Shown: positions 13,595-25,430 of the stretch, piece by piece | Layout of the letters: each line of letters begins with the position of its first letter | Position numbering within the stretch: position 1 is the stretch's first letter | NCBI GenBank assembly: GCA_009761415.1 | Contig: QUOL01000001.1 | Coordinates: 3,224,001-3,288,000, forward strand | Direction: 5' to 3' | Length of the DNA: 64,000 nt | Source: Sarcomyxa edulis | Lineage: Eukaryota; Basidiomycota; Agaricomycetes; Agaricales; Mycenaceae | The notes under the pieces: model-generated | The model's input: only the letters and a program-made list of their open reading frames with translations | Database searches by the model: none | What the model was told of the DNA's origin: nothing | Translations under genes and position numbers: made by a program

Positions 13595-15094
13595 ATGACC
13601 TCCACAGTTTCTCCCATCCACGTTCCAGAAGAACAGACCGTTTCTGCCATTACTACTACCTCAACGACACCGGTATTGGTATTGTCTCACAGCCCTAATC
13701 ACCCTCTCCAGCAACAACATTCGGAACCGTCTGATACTATTTCGGGTCTTTCTGCTTCTGCTTCCATGCAATCCGGCGGCACGACGTTAGAGAGTAGGGC
13801 CGGGTTAGGAGAGGTTGAGGAAGAGGTGGGTGTTCAGGAAGAAACGATGGTGGCGGAGCAGGAGGATGGGGAAGAGAAGTCAAAGTCAAAGGGAGGAGGG
13901 GCGGATGAGGAAGGACATATACCAAGAACACCACCGCGAACTACACCAAGTCCTCCTCTGACTCGCGTAGGAACGAACGAGAGTACGTCGCGTCCTGATA
14001 ATCCCTCTAGTTGGCATCCACTGCAGGACCAGAATCAAAGCCATACTCAGGATGCTGACACGACCGTAGTAGTGGTCGTGGAAGACGGCGAGGTCGTTGA
14101 CCAGAACGGCCATCCTCAAAGCCAATTTCTAGATTCTGACGAGAAACCTTCGATATCGCCTTCCGCACGGCGAGCTTCAGCTTCGCACCTTCATTTAGAA
14201 ATCAAACCACCTTCGCCTCAGCCTTGGGAGCTCATCGAGCCTCCATCAGCTAACGGACGGAAGGAAAGGGGAGATGATTTTTATTCAACGCTTGGTTCTC
14301 AGAAATTTAATACACTACAGAGCAAACCGTGCGTATTCTGTGTTTCGTAGCCGTTCGTGGACCTGCTACTGACGCTGCTCTCATAATTACGATCAACAGT
14401 CATACCCGCCCTTTGATACCCAAATCATCATATTATTTCGGACCGCCAGCTTCGGATTCAGCCTATGGAACGCATCCTGTAGGCCAAATTGGAGTCCACC
14501 ACCCTCGCGAGATCCTCCGAGTGGAACGAGACTACACGGGAGGGGAGCTGATCCAGTTCGCTCCTATATACCCTCTAGAGCTCGAAGGACGCGTGAATAG
14601 CTTTACAGTCGTGATTCGATCGGTACTGCCGCTGACCAGGTATTTCATAGATAACCCCGACTCAATTCTTGGAGACCATCAATGCCATCAACGAACGGCT
14701 CATTTCTGCCCACAGCCTTCGACATTCTTTCTTCGATAATCTTGCATCTGTCCTTACTTTCCAGTTATCTAGGCTTTTGATTACTACGCATTTCGAGAAG
14801 GTGCGGACCGTGTGTTGGTTTGATTGTTTTATGTACTGAATGCGTCCGTAGGAAATGGAACAATTGCACCAATTGCTGGATGACTTGAATTCGGAGATCT
14901 ATAACCCCGTAGGACTGAATATCCTCTGGCCCCGAAACGTCGCTTTCTTATATGTATGTGTACTGCCTCTATCTACGACTGTATGGATTTTCTAACGCCA
15001 TATCTTCTCTCATTCAGCTCGAGATTGAGTACTACGTGAGTGTCTATTCGTTTGACTGAGTCGTTGAGCTAATCACAATTGATAATGACAGTAA
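13595..15094 (+). CDS. ERF4: ERF4/Golgin-A7-domain protein, palmitoyltransferase partner
   Basis: Exons 13595-14328, 14400-14592, 14651-14800, 14852-14953, 15018-15035 and a final 15092-15094 that supplies only TAA give 399 residues. The first 260 residues are low-complexity and acidic. The C-terminal third carries the Golgin_A7/ERF4 domain: SSYYFGPPASDSAYG, VGQIGVHHPREI, RVERDYTGGELIQF, YPLELEGRI, TPTQFLETINAINERL, then NPVGLNILWPRNVAFLYLEI. In yeast, Erf4 pairs with the DHHC enzyme Erf2 to palmitoylate Ras at the ER; animal GOLGA7 pairs with ZDHHC9. An upstream ATG at 13478 is also in frame; I prefer the second because the extra 39 residues look non-conserved. If the last intron is not removed, reading continues to TGA at 15057-15059 with a seven-residue tail. 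Confidence 0.9.
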
Positions 15095-15875
15095 ATCACT
15101 GCACTCATTATACCATCGCGGTCCTTACCCATCCGGTCTACCAAGACACCACCTACATATTATTATATCCGTATGTTCTTGAGTCCTATTTTTGCGCATC
15201 TGTCTATAGCAGCATATGCTACCTTGATAATTTTAATGGGGGAACTTTGTCTCTTCGTTCCGAAATGCAAAGATTAACCCCTGTTTCGTATGTGTGCCAC
15301 TCCAGGTTTCGTCATGCCTACAGTCTGGCCCTCCCCAAAAACCCGGCGGGGGTGTGTGCAATCGGGTTATAGATGCTGCTACAGGGCCACGGGCAGATAA
15401 CGTTGGAAGCCAAGTCTGAGCGGATGGATTTTCGGGCTCGGCTCCGGGATTTGCAGAGTGACTCCAGTGGAAGCGTTGTTAACGGACAAGGAACGAATAG
15501 CAAGAGAGATTGGTGATCATGAGATCAAGAGTGGCCTCGAAAACCAAAAGGAAGATGGCAAGTTGCGTTCCAATTTATGCCCTGATGAGGCCTGATGAGG
15601 CCTGAGTTCGAATTCGGCTGAGGACGCGTTGGTGAGCCGTGCGTTACGGAGTAACATCGTGACATTGTGACATTCCAGAAAGTAGCTGCTTTGTAAGTCT
15701 CATCGTTCCCGTCTTGCCCGTTCGTCGTCTTCCATCCTTCGTCAGTTCTTGTTGGATTCCAACTGGATCCATCTTGAAATCACCTCCATTTGTGCCAGGA
15801 CTTTCCCCGTCTCTCTTTCGTCTCTTCTAGTCTCATTTTTGGTGGTATATCGAACAACTTGGAATAGTACATTCG
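15095..15875. other. intergenic, upstream of bZIP gene
   Basis: Holds two tiny direct repeats: GATGAGGCCT twice at about 15582-15603 and GTGACATT twice at about 15659-15675. A pyrimidine-rich stretch at 15690-15840 precedes the bZIP start. No gene is recognised. Confidence 0.5.
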
Positions 15876-17853
15876 ATGGAGTCTTTCCCCGACATCAGTC
15901 CTCTCTGGGACCTCTCTCAAGCTTCTTCCTTCTCCCAGCTTCCCGATGATGACTTTCTAGCCCTGCTCCAAAAACAATTTCCAACGGACAGCGATCATCA
16001 GCCCAACTTCCATGTCGATGGCTTCAATAACGCCATCAATCCTCAAAGCCTAACTCGTTATCCTCTTCCTACTTTAACTCCGCCCTCAGAGGACAGCAGT
16101 CCTAGTCCTCCGAATATGAACGGCAACGAGACCAGGGAGCGAAGTCAGTCAACTAATGACGATGACCCCTCGGACCCCGCTCTCAAGAGAAAGGCAAGTG
16201 ATGAGGATTTGGACGATGAACCCAGTCAGAAAAACCAGCACACAAGTATGTAGAACATTCCAAAACCACCGTAGTCCATTATGCTAACGATTGCTTCTTG
16301 GTTTTCACAGCAAACGACAAAAAGGGGTCCGGACGACGCAAGTCAACTGGAGGGCCGGTAAATACCACTCCTACAAGGATACATTGTTCCTCGTGCTGAC
16401 TCTCTTTTCAGGACGAGAACCGCTTGCTCAAGCGAAAGGAGCAGAACCGTGCCGCCCAGCGTGCCTTCAGGGAACGTAAGGAGAAACATGTCAAAGATGT
16501 GAGCTCAACTAGCGCCCCTCTTGGACGGTCTTGGAATTGATACCCCCTCTCCATAGCTGGAAGATAAGGTAGCAGCGCTCGAAGCGAAGAACGAACAAGC
16601 GCTCAGCGAGAACGAAAACCTTCGAGACTTGCTTTCTCGTCTACAGCACGAGAACTTGTCCTTGAAGCAGTCGTCATTTACATTTTCCGTCCCGAAGACA
16701 GCCACAAGCTCCTCTCCGGAACAAGGCTCGTCGTTCACACCAAGTTCGGCAGAGGGACACTCTCCTCTCAATCTATTTTCATCCTCGACGTCAGCGACGT
16801 CTCCCACCGCGTCGTCATCTACTCTACCAAAGCCAAACCCGTTCACGAGTAACCCACTTGACTGGACTTCCTTGACGTCGTTTGATCCGTCCATTCTCAG
16901 CATTCTCGATGAAGGGCAACAGCCTACTGCCACCGATGGCGCTATGAACATGGACTTCGGCTTCGGCAACGGTGGAGACGGCTTGTATTCAAACACACCG
17001 TATACAACCATCGCCAGTAACCCCGCCTTCATGTCATACGCTTCCGCCTTCGATTCAGTATCCCCCTCAGCCTCAACACCACACGATACCAACACATTTA
17101 ACTTTGACATGACATCGATATCACAATGGTCACCTCCTTCGTCATCCTCCGCCCAGGAATCGGGACTTGGATCTTTGGATGATCTGTTCGGTGGAGGCTA
17201 CGTCCATAATTCCTCGGCATCGATGGACTTGGGTATTCTGATGGCTAATTCACCAGCAGCGATCAGTCCGATATCGCACCACAACACACGGTCACCGTCA
17301 GTTAATTCCAACGCTGTCGCATCGTCGTCGTCATCGTCGTCCACACCGAACAGCATGTTCAACACACCGAGAGATAGCTCTTCCTCTGCATCTAATTCAC
17401 CTTCAGACCGACCCAGTGACACTGCCACTTGCGCTGCAGGCGGCCCATGTCCCAAAACCAAATCGCAGCTTGCAAAAGCCATCAGCGAAGAAGGTACATC
17501 ACCGTTTGCGCCTGCGACTTCTGCCTCTGTGCGCAAGTGCGCGGATGCAACATTTGGTCCTATGGTCATGTGTGAAGGGTCTACTTTCCCGAAGACGGAA
17601 AAAAGTGATAAGAATGTAGAGGTTCTGAGTGCTTGGAGAAGTATCACATCGAATCCAAGATTCAAGGTTAGTTTTCTTCCTGTATCTCGGCAAGTGACTT
17701 TTTTAACAAACTTGGATGGAATAGGACGCGGACATCAATGAACTGTGTACAGAGTTTACGAATAAAGCAAGATGTGACGGCACGAAAGTTGTTTTGGAAC
17801 CTCAAGGGGTACACCATATACTCGAAACGTTGTCGTCGAAGAAACAACAATAG
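15876..17853 (+). CDS. YAP1: Yap1/Pap1-type bZIP oxidative-stress transcription factor
   Basis: Exons 15876-16245, 16311-16357, 16412-16498, 16557-17666 and 17725-17853 join to 580 residues. The basic region KRKEQNRAAQRAFRERKEKH is the fungal AP-1 (PAP1-type) form. A leucine zipper follows: LEDKVAALEAKNEQ, then heptad leucines to about residue 200. The middle is Ser/Thr-rich. Cysteines sit in two groups, an n-CRD-like TCAAGGPC near residue 460 and a c-CRD-like set (KCADATFGPMVMC, ELCTEF, KARCDGTK) near the C terminus. In Yap1/Pap1 such cysteines form redox disulphides that mask a nuclear export signal, so nuclear accumulation follows peroxide stress. The short last exon (NELCTEFTNKARCDGTKVVL onward) confirms a full-length protein. 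Confidence 0.93.
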
Positions 17854-18742
17854 TCGAGGAGTCACACGTACGTTTTGTCAAGCGCATCCTTGACAACATG
17901 AAAAACCGAGCGACTGCCTTTCCGCCTACCATGTCCATCGGGCAAAACAGTCGTCAATTCTTCGGTTTGTTTTCTTATCATAGATTCATTTTTCGGGTTT
18001 GACACACACACAAGACGAAGTTATGTGTGAAAACTCCTCCTCCTTTGTCTCTCTATCCTCTGTCATCTGTTCTCCCTCCTGCTTGTTCCTCATCCGTTGC
18101 GTTCGGTCGGACCGTTTGGGGCGAATTTGGTTCCGGGTCAAGGGTCTCGAATATGGGGGAAAAGGCTGCGGAATAAAGAAAGGAAGAAAAAGGCTTGCAA
18201 AAACAACTGCACACTCTTGTTCGTTCGTCATCATCACTCAAGCAAGAACTCTCAACGTCGACGTTAATAATGGGCGGTCACAATAACCTTTATTCCCATC
18301 TAATTCACAGTCATGTTTTCCCCTTCTTCTTTCCCTCCATCCGCATCCTTCCGCCCACCCTCACTATCCTACTCAAAGTCGTTCTTATGGCTCAGCTATA
18401 GTGTATCCGGATCCAATTTCCTCTATCCTTTCTACCAGAATCTGTATTTGTGTCATATTATACTATTATCGATATCGTTGGCTCTCTTCCTCCCCTACTC
18501 GTCGAATTCTCATCTCGTATTCATCATATTTATCATACATAGCAATAGCAAAATGAATATGAACAGTCAAACATGTCTTTTCCCAACTGGAGCTCAACTG
18601 AGAAGCATTGATGGTGGCATGGTGCGATCACAGTGTATGATCGGGAACAGTAGACGGTCGCGGAGCTTCTGCTTTCTTCTTACTTGAAAACACCACATGG
18701 AGAAGCTCATGGTCATGTCTGTTTTCCCCCAATACCTCTATC
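17854..18742. other. intergenic between bZIP gene and F-box-like gene
   Basis: The 3' region of the bZIP gene followed by a T/C-rich stretch (about 18300-18540) upstream of the next gene. Open frames on both strands are compositionally driven by these low-complexity runs. No gene is recognised. Confidence 0.5.
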
Positions 18743-19679
18743 ATGTCTCCAGATAAGTACATCGTATCCCTTCCTCCCGAGCTCGAACGCACCATCCTCG
18801 AGACGGCGGTCCTCTCAAACCGCCGTTCTGTATTCAAGCTCATACTGATTGCTCAGCGGACGCGAATATGGTGTGTAAAACGACCTTCCATCGTATTCTT
18901 TCCCATCCTGATACGAATATCTCATTCACAGGCTTGAACCACTCTTATACACGTCCGTTAATCTGCACCCGCGCAAAGTGAAAATGGAGAAATTCCTCCA
19001 TGTATTGGACACCAAACCCCCTGAATTTTTCGCTCGCCACGTCAAATCTATTTCATTTGGAAATCAAGCGACAAGAGGAGAGATGGAACGTATCCTTTCC
19101 GTATGCACCGGCGTTGTTGAACTTTGCAGTAGTTCGAAGAACCCGATACATCTTACCAGCTCGGTTGCCCTTTCAGAGCTCATACGGCCCCGACGAATGT
19201 CGCTCGAGATTGGAACCTTACTAGGACTCCCTGACCGACCGACGCATCTTGCTCATCCCATATTCAGCCAAGTCACCCATCTAGAGCTCGATGACGATAT
19301 CGAAGTCTGGTCTACGTTCGCTTTCGAGCTTTTACCCTGTCTGACGCATCTCGGAGTATCTACTCGAGGCGTTCATGAATGGGACGCGAGGCGATTAGAG
19401 AGCGTTAGGAGAATTTTGTTCGGATGCCGGTTGTTGAAGGTGTTATGGGTGGAAGTGATCATGGAATGGCCTTGTTTCGATGAATCGCATCTACGGACTG
19501 TTTTGGATGATGTTGGGAATGATCCACGCGTCGTCATCTTTTCTTCGGATTACGACGAGGAGTTCGTTAGGTTGAGTGGGTTTGTGATGGCGGAGAAGAC
19601 TGCAACGAAGCAAGCGTTGCTTGATGGTCGTGAGCACTTGATTTCTTCTCTAACAGGTCTAAAATTATCGTGTCGCTAA
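18743..19679 (+). CDS. short F-box-like/LRR-like family protein, copy 1
   Basis: Two exons, 18743-18870 and 18932-19679, join at Trp (TG|G) to give 291 residues. The N terminus SLPPELERTILETAVLSNRR followed by LILIAQRTRIWLEPLLYTSV resembles a truncated F-box-like helix pair. The rest has spaced Leu/His motifs (HPIFSQVTHLEL, LLPCLTHLGVS, CRLLKVLWVEV) like degenerate leucine-rich repeats. Two other genes in this window (24238-25430 and 29953-30797, both minus) share the layout, including an intron at the same Trp codon. I know this as a family common in mushroom genomes; its biochemical role is unknown to me. Involvement in ubiquitin ligase recruitment would be inference only. Confidence 0.8.
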
Positions 19680-20039
19680 TATGCCCTTCGCTTTGTGGGA
19701 TGTACAGGGACTTTGATGGTCTGATTCTCAGAGCTATTGATAGGCGTTCTCGAGAAAGCTGTTCGTTCGAACAAATGTTTTCCCTAATCTCACTCTAGCT
19801 CCTTTTATTCCCCCCATGCGGTCCACTATTCGCGAGATCTGCCCCAAATTTCGCGCTAGACCCGTATCAGTCTCAACTTTCTCTCCACCCCAAACTCCGG
19901 ACTATAGGATTCGGCGACGAACATCATCTGGGGTGGACGGAGATACAGATACGATCCGTCACCATCATCTCATGACTTTCATGCTGTTATCAAGACGTCT
20001 AATCCATGAGGTCCTTTGGGTACACCGCCATGATCCCGG

Positions 20040-20375
20040 AGAGTCATTTATCTGTACCTTTCTTCTGTCGCCATGCTACTTTGTTTCTCACCTCTCCGAG
20101 GCCGGCTGTAATAATGATGCATATAACGACACAGTGGAGAGGCCTATTCAAAAGAACGTTCGAAGGACAGCTGACAAGAGTGACCAATCCGAATGCCAAG
20201 TTCTAGATGGCCTTCTTCCTCAGACTTGCATAAGCAGCTGGGCATATATTCCTGATTGGAAGAGCTAATTTCGAATGGATCTGTTCTGCATGTATAGGTA
20301 TGCACTTCAACTCCCATGTCTTTCAATCGTGGAACTAAACAATAAATAAGGTTCCATTCTACATAACTCACGTGT
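20040..20375. repeat. diverged tandem repeat, copy 1
   Basis: Shares ordered landmarks with the copy at 20425-20733: TTCTGTCGCCATGCTAC, CTCCGAGGCC, TGATGCATATAACG.CAC, CCAAGTTCTAGA, TGTATAGGTATGCA, CAACTCCCATGT and CACGTG. Identity is patchy, so the duplication is old. Boundaries are approximate. Confidence 0.65.
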
Positions 20376-20424
20376 CAACACGAAAAACGAAAACAAACCT
20401 CTTTAATTTCTAGAGTCCAGACAA

Positions 20425-20733
20425 GATAACAATCACTCGAACTTTCCTCTCGCTGCCATTCTACGCTGCTTCTCATATCCCCGAGGCCTCTGCTTTTGCC
20501 GTGATGGTGCATATAACGCCACAGTTAGGGCAAACTCTCTAGAAGAACAGCTGTTGCCAAGCTCTAGAAAGCCTTCTTTCTCATAAATGCATAAGCAACT
20601 GTGCACATGTCTTCCTGGAAGAGCTAAATTTGAGCGAGTGCGTTCTGAATGTATAGGTATGCAGTTCATCTCCCATGTCAGTCGTGCGTGGATCTAATCT
20701 ATAATCTGGATCTCATTTTACACAACTTCACGT
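20425..20733. repeat. diverged tandem repeat, copy 2
   Basis: Second unit, offset about 390 nt from copy 1. It has the same order of landmarks: CGCTGCCATTCTAC, CCCGAGGCC, TGGTGCATATAACGCCAC, CCAAGCTCTAGA, TGTATAGGTATGCA, CATCTCCCATGT and TTCACGTGG. Boundaries are approximate. Confidence 0.65.
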
Positions 20734-21185
20734 GGTAGGATAAACGATAAGAAACCTTGCTGGATATTTGCAGAGCAGCTCGATGCCGAGAAACGCCAAT
20801 CGATGTCCTGAAATTCTGGATTGAAGTTGATCTTTGCGCTCCTTGGATTAGTCTCGAGCTGTCCTTGGTTGCGTTGATCCGCCCTGAACATCTCGATACT
20901 TAAGATTATCATTCAGATATCTGGGATCTACCCGTTATACTCTCACAACCTGGGTGTCTCGGTGTGCATCTGTACCTGAATGCGGGATCCTATCTATTCT
21001 CGTGGTGGGTAGAACCTTCTCTCCGAGGTTCTTCAGAAGAAAAATCTTACCTTAGCAGATCCTGACATGCAGTTGCTGCACAGGTTTATAGGCATGATGA
21101 TCAAGCGCTTAGATGTGCTCATATTACCAACAGACCCTTCATATACCCTCGCTTCATCTCAGCTTTGCATCCATTGTTACGGTAC

Positions 21186-23245
21186 ATGACGATGGAATCA
21201 GATGTAGAAAATCTGACGGGGAGCGTGATTGTCGAAGGGAACTGGCCATTGGGCAGAGGAGGATTCTCAGATGTGTTCGCCGGCGACTACTGGTCAGGGG
21301 TGAAGCGTTCCAGAGTATGTCGAGCTTCGACCGCGAAGCGCTCTTTCGAGATCTAACCGACGACCACAGGTTGCTATTAAAGTTCTACGTTCGCATGTCG
21401 ATAGCGTTAACCATGCCAAACTCCAGAGGGTATGTTGTTTCCTTCTCTCAAGATATTCGTCCCTCTCACACCACGGCATACAGAGGCTTAAAAGGGAGAT
21501 GCGCATATGGCACGGATTGAACCATACCAGTATCGTCCCGTTGTTGGGTGTGGTTTCCGGTATGGGGCCGTACCTATCCATGGTGTGCCCTTGGATGCCT
21601 GGCGGAAATTTGAACGAGTATCTGAAAAGATGTGGTAACTCGTTGCCGAATTGGAGACGAGTACAAATTGTATGTCTTCCGAATGCCCCTGCATGGCGAG
21701 CTCCCAAGCCGATGCACAAGCTGATGCCCACCTGATGCATAGATTTACGACGTAGCCAACGGGCTATCTCACCGTACGTCCTTCATAACCGTCACCTCCT
21801 TGCTAGACGACGTGTGTGATGGTTCCCATACTAGTACACCTCCTCGGTGTTGTTCACGGTGATCTGACTGGGGTATGTCGGCATCATTTCTGGGCTGGTA
21901 TGCCACTGAGTTGGCACCCTGTCTAGTCTAACGTGCTCCTCGACTTTGGAGGGATCGCTCGTCTAAGCGATTTCGGACTGTCGAAGGTCATAGTTTCGTT
22001 GAAGGACACTTCTTTATATACTTCACTCTGCGGTGGAGCCGTGCGATGGGCGGCACCTGAATTATATCGCTTCCCCGACGCTGGAGGCGAGCCCCTCACC
22101 CCAAGTAAAGAGACGGATGTCTACTCGTTTGGTAGTATCATCTTTCAGGCACGTTCTATCTTTCGTGCTCAGTTGATCATTGTTCGAATAATCGCTGAAT
22201 TGACTATATTCTTGCTATATTCCAGACTCTATCGGGAAATGTCCCCTACCATTACTTGAAAGCGGATGCCCAGGTTCTCTTGGAAGTACACAACGGAATC
22301 TTGCCACTCCGTCCTCCTCTTCTACGCAATGAGCAGTGGGCTCTGATCCAGCAGTGTTGGGCAAAGCCTACGCTGAGACCGACTGTAGAAGAACTGATCG
22401 ATAAACTTGTAGTTTTGCAAGATGTTTCAAAAGACGTTCCGGTCAATCATGTTTGGATGGAGCCCGAATCATGTACTGTCAACATCCCGTCTCCTAACAG
22501 CCCGTTTAGGTCCTGTGACCTTCCAGATGCCTCACCGGACATAGCCCATAACTCTCTACCTTTCGACGAGAGTGCTTACCCGAAGGCTTTTATCTTGTCT
22601 CCAGCTTACCAAACCGCGCGGGTAGCTAGGCAAAACAAGATCATGGGCTCGTCTTCGTCTCAAACTCTGACTGCCTCAAGTACATCGAAGATTTCTTTCT
22701 GTGACTCTTCATCTACCTACCGTACGGCTCCTCTCCAGGGCCAGATGGCGGGAGACCAAATCGAAGACTATGCACGTTCTTTGTATGGCTTCATTGTAGC
22801 TCGCGCTATGGACTCCTTAAACCATTACGGTGGTGCAATTGTTTCTATGCATTGCCCTTCTGCCAACTGGGTAGTACCTGGCATACATGGTACATACTCA
22901 GTGGCTAATCCCATGAAACTGGGACCAGTTGTCGACGTTCATTATTCTCATGTAGACAATTTAGAAGACACCACCTGCATTTACATCCCTTCGGCAGATC
23001 CATATGCCTTCACGACACCGCAGGCCTTCTGGCGGAATTATTTCACGTCAGGCCATGTCCAGGGACGCGCTCCTCAAGTCGCTCCCATCCCGCTGTCCAC
23101 AATCTTCGATCAATACAACAATACCAATTATACTATTGCCCACGGCGACGTCAGATGCGGAGGATTTTCCGGTTATGGTTACGGTGGGCTGGTCAACAGA
23201 GGGGATGGGCATGTCCGAGGGGGATATGCACTCTCCGGGACTTGA
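21186..23245 (+). CDS. tyrosine-kinase-like (TKL) protein kinase with orphan C-terminal tail
   Basis: Seven exons (21186-21314, 21370-21429, 21484-21669, 21743-21773, 21835-21872, 21927-22148, 22226-23245) give 561 residues. Kinase landmarks: glycine loop GRGGFSDVF (about 22-30), VAIK with Lys47, alphaC glutamate in LKREMRIWHGLNHTSIV, catalytic loop HGDLTGSN with Asp145, DFG at 163-165, and the APE-like WAAPE. The lysine usual in HRDLK.N is Thr147, while Asp145 and Asn150 remain. A C-lobe motif CWAKPTLRPTVEEL closes the domain near residue 285. About 270 further residues (ending in a Gly/Tyr-rich stretch, GGFSGYGYGGL) match nothing I know. Intron 6 begins CAG|GCACGT, so it looks like a GC-AG intron. 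Substrate and pathway are unknown. Confidence 0.85.
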
Positions 23246-24237
23246 CAGCTACAGCCTACCATTCTCGTCGTCTCGATCAAACAAGGTACTTCGTCGGTCG
23301 GAAGGCTCGGATATCATGCTCTCATAAATCATAGGGGCTAGAGCTCAACCGGAAGCTCATACTACTGGCACACCGAGATCATAATTAATTTCTTTCTTTT
23401 GCTCGAGGCAAAAGAAAGCACAGTGGGAACGCTGGTCTAATTCGATCGAAGCAAATATATCGTTACTTCAATGTCGACCACCGTCCATTGATCGTACGCA
23501 TCCATTTCCACCATCATATCCAACCATCGTTCGCTTTACAATCGACTGCATCCATCAACACTCCACGTCCACAGATATTCTACGTCCCCACATTGTCCAC
23601 TTCTTCCCCATCGTCCGCTTCCCAGCCATCTACACTCAGTCACCAATTGTCCAGGTCCACAGATCTTCGACTTCCCCATATCATCCACTTCCAACCATTG
23701 TCCCACTTCTTTCCCGTCGTTAGTTCTCCAACCATCCACCACACCACTCACCAGTCGTCCACCTCACAGATACATACCTCCTCGCGTAGATTTCCTCGCC
23801 CTCTGTTACCTTACACCACAGCCTCACATCTCGTTCAGCTTTCTTGCGGTTTGCTTCTATACCCCTTTTACTCCTTGCCGTATGCTTAGCCACACAACGT
23901 ACGTATGCATCTATGTACAAAATTTGTGAGTGTATATGTTCAGTATTGGAAGTGAGTCGAGACGACGTGCGCCGTAAAGTCTCAATACTTACAGCAACAC
24001 CTTTGGATTCTGACAAAGTCTAGCTAGGTTCCCGTCTGCTTGCGAGCATAACTACATACCAATATGCGTATATGTAGCCCCCTTCAATTTATCTTGATCA
24101 TTCAAGCCTGAGACCTGACTTTTTGACCTCGCGAAGCCATTTGACGGTCATTATTTCTTAAATAAGATGATTCGCGATCAGCCTTTAGGCTTTAAGATCA
24201 TGAAGAAGACACTTACTGCCGCGGTCGGCTTGTTCTA
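23246..24237. other. intergenic with pyrimidine-rich imperfect repeat
   Basis: Convergent 3' regions of the kinase gene and the minus-strand F-box-like gene. A C/T/A-rich tract spans about 23500-23830. Within it, segments beginning GTCCACAGATATTC (about 23567) and GTCCACAGATCTTC (about 23655) are alike over roughly 40 nt, giving an imperfect repeat with a period of about 88 nt. No gene is recognised. Confidence 0.5.
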
Positions 24238-25430
24238 CTAGTATCCAGTGTTAGTCGTGAGTTGATTGGTCCTTGAAGAGAGGAAAACGACACACCCTTT
24301 TTCATTGTTCGACAGGATCCTGCCTTCTAGTTCCCCGGCAAGCTCACGCCAGTGCCTTCTTATCTGCAGCGCCCTTTTTGACAGATTTGGGTCATCCATA
24401 GGACGGTTCTCGAAATGCAAGAAGATTCGAGGATCCGTGAAAGACATCATTGTCCTGGAGATCTGGTTTTCGGTCTCCTCGTCATCTCGGTATATGTGTA
24501 GCAGGAGAATTTTGAGACTTTCGCATGATGTAAGTACTTCGAAGGCGAAGCTCTTGAGGTCCCAAATCATGTCCCTATGACGCTCATCGACACCATCTTG
24601 GATGATAGAGAAGTGGGTCAAACTTGGAAGATTACCGGATACTGACCAGTGAAGAGGGTTTCCCATAACGTCCAAATGGGTCAGCTGTGCGAAGGCAGGA
24701 TGCATAAAATACGGGCGATTGGAACTGGAACTGATACCAAAGTCCTCGAAATGATGAATGTTTATACCGAGACCTAGGAGGTGTAGACTTGTGATGGAAC
24801 CATAGGGTACGACGTTGTGGCTACCGGCGTGAACGTCACAGAGGTAATGGACACCTGAGCATGCAGATATTATGCAAGCTTTTTCGAGGGCTGAGCAGCA
24901 ATCTTGGTTGAAGAGGACCTCTTTGACATTGAACCTAAAGAATTCCCTGCGTTTCGACTTGATGGTGCGCAAAAGATTGGGAGCCATCTTTGCATCGACC
25001 GTGATTGACTCGTACAGGATAGGTTCCGTCCTATGTATTAGAGTCAGCCTCGAGCCGGGGGAAGTACAGGTTACGAGAGCTACCAGGTGCGTACTCGACT
25101 TGCTACTACTTGCAGATTGACTGCAGTAGCTCTGTCAGTTCTCGACGCGATCTCGAAAATCTTCTGTTCCAGGTGAAGTGGCAGGACGCCCGGGGAGACC
25201 TTGTGATCGCATTTTGTGCAATGTTTACATTGGCACTCGCATCTGGGCTCCTCGTCATGATTGGTGGTCCGTGGTTCGCCTTTGGGTCTAGGGTGCGAGT
25301 CCGGAGACACCTCTGTGACCGGAAAATCCTTATCGGGAGACTTTCTGGCCCGCTTGCGCACAAATCGTCGTACAATTCGACTCATCCAATTGGGCTTCGA
25401 TTTCTTGAGAGAGTTCATGAAGTGGGCCAC
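24238..25430 (-). CDS. short F-box-like/LRR-like family protein, copy 2
   Basis: Two exons, 25084-25430 and 24238-25030, join at Trp (TG|G) to give 379 residues. A basic N-terminal extension of about 80 residues, containing the cysteine cluster CECQCKHCTKCDHK, precedes the family core LPLHLEQKIFEIASRTDR and the ILYESITV segment just after the intron. LRR-like phrases follow (AFAQLTHLDVMGN, NLPSLTHFSIIQ, CESLKILLLHIY). The intron sits at the same place as in the copies at 18743 and 29953, supporting common descent. The Cys-rich insertion is unique to this copy and might bind metal, but it is not a recognised zinc motif. Function unknown. Confidence 0.8.

Larger units (their letters stand above)
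19680..21185. other. intergenic containing a diverged tandem duplication
   Basis: No gene is recognised. Most of the middle is taken up by two diverged copies of a roughly 0.3 kb sequence (see the repeat entries at 20040-20375 and 20425-20733). Minus-strand open frames inside both copies share the motif SCLC(K/I)(S/Y)E(E/K)EG(H/F)LELG, so the unit may descend from coding sequence. The upstream region of the kinase gene follows. Confidence 0.5.

Noticed and set aside
18300..18687. A 124-residue frame upstream of the F-box-like gene
   Set aside because: Driven by a T/C-rich promoter-like tract; mostly Ser, Phe and Leu runs with no family resemblance.
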